A stretch of DNA of 64,000 nucleotides, taken from NCBI GenBank assembly GCA_039970095.1, contig JBDVMP010000107.1, positions 62,001 to 126,000 of the forward strand, in the 5' to 3' direction. The notes under the pieces were generated by a model. That model did no database searches. It was given only the letters and a program-made list of their open reading frames with translations, and had not been told where the DNA came from. This document shows positions 61,476 to 64,000 of the stretch, one piece after another; the stretch's first letter is position 1, and every line of letters starts with the position of its first letter. The position numbers and the translations under genes are program-made. The DNA comes from JAMZMI01 sp039970095. Its GTDB lineage: Bacteria > Bacteroidota > Bacteroidia > Cytophagales > Cyclobacteriaceae.

Positions 61476-61498
61476 AACCTCGGTTGCACCCGAGGTTT
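61475..61498. other. Hairpin after the HTH fragment
   Basis: Perfect 9-bp stem AAACCTCGG (61475-61483) with CCGAGGTTT (61490-61498), 6-base loop, begins in the stop codon. No T run; function unclear. Confidence 0.45.
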
Positions 61499-61579
61499 CA
61501 AAATCTTCTGTCTTTGACATCTAACAATAGGTTAACGATAGGGATAATCATTGATTTTCTTAAATAATCCCTTATTGAA

Positions 61580-62257
61580 ATGAATAACAAAATTTCTCTA
61601 CGGACATGCCTTGCCCATTTAAGAGGGCTTAAACAAAAACATCCAAAACTAAAGAATGGAGTTTATGGTCTTGCTAGACATTTGGTAAGTCTCACGTATC
61701 CAGTGTACGTTGCAAAAGATGAATCTCTTCTTCTAACATCACATAAGTCATTATCGACAGAACTTGGTGTTACTCCACGGACAATTTACAACCATCTCAC
61801 TGTCCTGGGTGCAACAGGTATCATTGCTGAAAAGTATCGGGTTCAACGTGGAATAATACTGTGTATAAACCCAGAAATTTTTGGTTCTGCTCGGAAAAAA
61901 GTTCCGGTTACAGTTTCTATAAAGAATTTTGATAAAAAAGAAATAGGATGTGAATATGATGAATTTTTAGAAAAACTATTTCTGGCAATTAAAGATGAGC
62001 TTTATCCTCATGAGAAAATTAACCTGAAGGGAAAAGATCATATCAAAATGCGTCTTTACTCGCAATGCTTTGCCAACACAAGCAAAAAACCTAAGGAGAC
62101 ATATCTTCAGATAAGGAGAAAAATCGCGTATGCCAGAAGTTGGTTTGGGTCTAAACCGTATATGAGTATTCCATCCCCTTATTCTTATTTCTCTGATGAA
62201 AAAACGGGGATTCGGTTTTTTGATTTCCAAAAGGTATTACTAGGTAGCCTTACTTAA
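61580..62257 (+). CDS. Winged-helix protein of mobile-element/replication type
   Basis: 225 residues. The middle LSTELGVTPRTIYNHLTVLGATGIIAEKYRVQRGIILCINPEIFG (about 58-102) is a clear helix-turn-helix with wing. The N-part (about 1-55) is basic and helical, the C-part (about 115-225) has many Lys and aromatic residues. Such proteins occur on Bacteroidota mobile elements, where they may act as replication or regulatory proteins. Not a known Rep family by motif. Low-GC codon use like its neighbours. Confidence 0.55.
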   Translation: MNNKISLRTCLAHLRGLKQKHPKLKNGVYGLARHLVSLTYPVYVAKDESLLLTSHKSLSTELGVTPRTIYNHLTVLGATGIIAEKYRVQRGIILCINPEIFGSARKKVPVTVSIKNFDKKEIGCEYDEFLEKLFLAIKDELYPHEKINLKGKDHIKMRLYSQCFANTSKKPKETYLQIRRKIAYARSWFGSKPYMSIPSPYSYFSDEKTGIRFFDFQKVLLGSLT

Positions 62258-62295
62258 AAATCGAACAGTTTAAAAATGAACAAACTTGATAAGTT

Positions 62296-62322
62296 AAACT
62301 GTCAAAATGAAACTGTCAAAAT
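62296..62322. repeat. Tandem 14-bp repeat at the IS remnant's start
   Basis: AAACTGTCAAAAT occurs at 62296-62308 and 62310-62322 (14-bp period). A partial inverse copy (ACAGTTT) lies at 62266-62272. It may be left from an IS end, but no clean terminal inverted repeat was found. Confidence 0.4.
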
Positions 62323-62596
62323 TTACAGAGAGCCAGGTCATCAAGGCTTTAAAAGAGAATGAGTAGGGTAGCAATACCGATGACTTCTGTCGTGAAATGG
62401 GTATCCACAAGGGTATATTTTCAATTGGCGGAAGAAATACTCAGGCATGGATGCTAGCCAGCTGAAGCGACTTAAAGAGCTTGAAGATGAAAACGCTCGA
62501 TTAAAGAAGATGTATGCTGAATTGAGTTTGGATAATGTCATGCTCTTAGAAAGAGCATTGATTACTGCTGTTAATGCCTTCATTACTGAATCATAA
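62307..62596 (+). pseudogene. IS3-family transposase orfA remnant
   Basis: Frame one reads MKLSKFTESQVIKALKENE then stops (TAG at 62364), continues as GSNTDDFCREMGIHKGIF, and shifts frame at about 62415-62425 to NWRKKYSGMDASQLKRLKELEDENARLKKMYAELSLDNVMLLERALI. This is the exact layout of IS3-type orfA: HTH followed by a Leu-zipper. No orfB with DDE residues follows. Overlaps the end of the AraC gene by 14 bases. Confidence 0.85.
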
Positions 62597-63449
62597 AATA
62601 TCTTCTAAATTCAACAGGGCTTCTTTTCTTGATTTTTTTGAATTGTTTATTAAAGTGGGTTTGGGAATTAAATCCGCAAGAGTAAACGATTTGTCCAATG
62701 GACTGTGAGCCTTCAATTAGTAATTTGCAGGCATGACCAATTCGAACCTCATTTAAGAACTCAAGGAAAGACTTGTTGGTGGCCTTTTTAAAGAATCTAC
62801 AAAATGGCGATACGCCAAGGTTTGCAATGTCTGCCACCTCCTCGAGTGTAATATGCTCCTGGTAGTTATTCAGAACATATTGATAGATCTTGTTTATTCT
62901 TACTGAATCATTGCTTTTCGGGTTCACTTGAAAGGAAGTGCTTGCTATTGGATGTACCTCCGAGGTTAGCGCCAATATTTCAAGAATTTCCAATAGTGTT
63001 CTGACACTCGGGAAACTTGATAATTCGATCAGTTGCATCAATTGTTTAGCCACATTCAATTTTAATTGATGATTGAGGAATTCAAGACCGCCTTTTGACT
63101 TCTCAAGTAGCTTTTTTAAAACCGCCATTTCATGGATGTTAAAGAAATTTTCTCCTAAGAAATTATGGTTAAATTGAACGACGATGACATCAGAATTGAG
63201 GTCAATGTTATCATAATACTCTAGAGAGTTTTGCCAAAGATGAGGAAGGTTGGGGCCAATCAGGGCTAATTCTCCTCCACTGAATTCTCGTACATCGTCA
63301 CCGATGAACCTCAATCCCTTTCCCTCTAAAATGTATATCAGTTCGTACTCCTGATGATAATGCCATTCCTCGGCCAAACAAGGGGTCCGGTTTCTGTATA
63401 CAGTGAAACTCTTGTTAGATGGAGCAATCTTTTTCTCTATTAACTTCAT
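62583..63449 (-). CDS. AraC family transcriptional regulator (cupin N-domain)
   Basis: 288 residues. Residues about 10-100 are an AraC-type cupin sensor (EEWHYHQEYELIYILEGKGLRFIGDDVREFSGGELALIGPNLPHLWQN). The C-terminal pair of HTH motifs (about 190-285: ITLEEVADIANLGVSPFCRFFKKATNKSFLEFLNEVRIGHACKLL, SIGQIVYSCGFNSQTHFNKQFKKIKKRSPVEFR) is canonical. Possible sugar-metabolism regulator; no target gene is visible. Divergent to a second paralogous regulator. The 3' end overlaps the IS remnant. Confidence 0.92.
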   Translation of the reverse strand: MKLIEKKIAPSNKSFTVYRNRTPCLAEEWHYHQEYELIYILEGKGLRFIGDDVREFSGGELALIGPNLPHLWQNSLEYYDNIDLNSDVIVVQFNHNFLGENFFNIHEMAVLKKLLEKSKGGLEFLNHQLKLNVAKQLMQLIELSSFPSVRTLLEILEILALTSEVHPIASTSFQVNPKSNDSVRINKIYQYVLNNYQEHITLEEVADIANLGVSPFCRFFKKATNKSFLEFLNEVRIGHACKLLIEGSQSIGQIVYSCGFNSQTHFNKQFKKIKKRSPVEFRRYFMIQ

Positions 63450-63615
63450 GAGAATACGAATACGCTAAATATGAATCTAATATTTACCCAAAATTTAGCA
63501 TATTCTAATAATTAAGTCAAAATAAAACTACTATTCGTAAATATTGACGCAAAAAGAGTCTTGTTCCTTGATCAGCTTTGTATTGTAAAGTTTTATTAAA
63601 CAAACTGCCCGAATT

Positions 63616-64000
63616 ATGAAACTTGTATACCAGGACAACAATACCCGAACAGATAAAGCCCTTCAGGTTGTTAAAAAAGATACGCCATGCTTTGATTCTT
63701 CATGGCACTATCATCCGGAGTTTGAGCTTATCTTTATTTCGAAGAGCATCGGTCTTCGATATGTTGGAGACAATGTGTCTAATTTCTCGCCCGGAGAATT
63801 GGTTCTGATAGGTCCATATTTACCTCATTTATGGAGAAGCGATCAATCCTATTATAAAACCCCAGGAGCCAATAGTATAAACACCATGGTGATTAAATTT
63901 ACAAGAAACTTCATTGGAGAGGACACCTTCGATTTCCCGGCGTTTAATAAGGTGAATGAGCTTCTCAAAATGTCGAATTTTGGCGTCCTATTCGATAAAC
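63616..64000 (+). CDS. AraC family transcriptional regulator, N-terminal part (runs off the right edge)
   Basis: Open to the end of the window (128 codons visible). MKLVYQDNNTRTDKALQVVKKDTPCFDSSWHYHPEFELIFISKSIGLRYVGDNVSNFSPGELVLIGPYLPHLWRSDQSYY is plainly paralogous to the cupin part of the gene at 62583 (WHYHxEyELI, RFIGDDV/RYVGDNV, GELxLIGPxLPHLW). The HTH half is beyond the window. The 166-base gap between the two genes should carry both promoters and may be a shared operator. Confidence 0.85.
   Translation, partial: MKLVYQDNNTRTDKALQVVKKDTPCFDSSWHYHPEFELIFISKSIGLRYVGDNVSNFSPGELVLIGPYLPHLWRSDQSYYKTPGANSINTMVIKFTRNFIGEDTFDFPAFNKVNELLKMSNFGVLFDK

Noticed and set aside
1..64000. CRISPR array, integrase, restriction-modification or known anti-phage cluster
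   Set aside because: No regularly spaced repeats, no Cas, tyrosine recombinase or methylase motifs were found in any frame I examined. The only nuclease-like genes are the ATP-cone/Mrr protein and the degenerate GIY-YIG-like protein.

Overview
The window looks like part of a Bacteroidota chromosome, most likely a marine gliding Cytophagales-type bacterium. The evidence is as follows. There are many secreted proteins with type IX secretion (T9SS) C-terminal sorting domains, a PorP/SprF-family outer-membrane protein, a giant protein ending in a gliding-motility-type (CHU_C) domain, two SusC/TonB-type receptors with carboxypeptidase-like N-terminal domains, a TPR-hybrid one-protein two-component regulator, and promoters of the Bacteroidota TTG / TAnnTTTG type. 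Coding density is high and most genes are ordinary chromosomal genes. No genus can be named from the sequence alone.

Region 1 (1-13.1 kb, all on the minus strand) is a contiguous candidate zinc-homeostasis locus. It holds a Fur/Zur-family repressor followed by a TonB-dependent receptor, an FAD-dependent oxidoreductase, a three-gene block of secreted proteins (DUF4625-like lipoprotein, a short T9SS protein, a 12-13-repeat YCF48-like T9SS protein), an ABC exporter-type ATPase with two DUF3526-type permeases, a CobW/COG0523 metallochaperone GTPase, two small unknown proteins and a MerC-like membrane protein. Seven copies of a 15-bp palindrome (TGCAAY-N3-RTTGCA) occur only in the four promoter regions of this locus. 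In three of the promoters paired boxes overlap both the -33 and the -7 element, with the same TTG-N20-TAnnnTTG core. This is the most coherent 'system' in the window: a zinc-starvation regulon extended to cell-surface proteins.

Region 2 (13.1-36.3 kb) is mainly housekeeping and cell-surface genes: a GIY-YIG-like protein, a fatty acid desaturase, phosphoglycerate kinase, a Sua5-type tRNA threonylcarbamoylation enzyme, a T9SS BNR-repeat protein with two small companions and a 1421-residue gliding-type protein divergent from PorP/SprF, a CAAX-type M48 protease, a LytS/LytR pair, GpsA overlapping a PlsB-like acyltransferase, a PhzF-like protein, a polyprenyl diphosphate synthase, a SlyD-like FKBP and a rhodanese.

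Region 3 (36.3-55.4 kb) holds a TPR-hybrid sensor/AraC regulator, an AI-2E-family membrane protein, a NarL-type two-component pair, a CPA1 antiporter that lacks the usual catalytic aspartate, a small secreted protein made of three GPAAKN...W repeats, a membrane J-domain protein, two tandem CotH-kinase/lamin-tail secreted proteins, DAHP synthase, OsmC, a cold-shock protein and a collagen-like lipoprotein.

Region 4 (55.4-59.7 kb, minus) is a second metal operon, probably for copper or another soft metal: carboxypeptidase-regulatory-domain membrane protein, HYC_CC_PP-type Cys/His protein, TonB-dependent receptor, HMA-like periplasmic protein, and finally an ATP-cone/Mrr-type nuclease coupled by overlapping stop and start codons. 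Region 5 (60.1-64 kb) follows a tRNA-Arg gene and looks like an accessory region: a 32-bp near-perfect palindrome, small orphan ORFs, an excisionase-like HTH fragment, a winged-helix protein of mobile-element type, a decayed IS3 orfA and two divergent paralogous AraC regulators, the second running off the window end.
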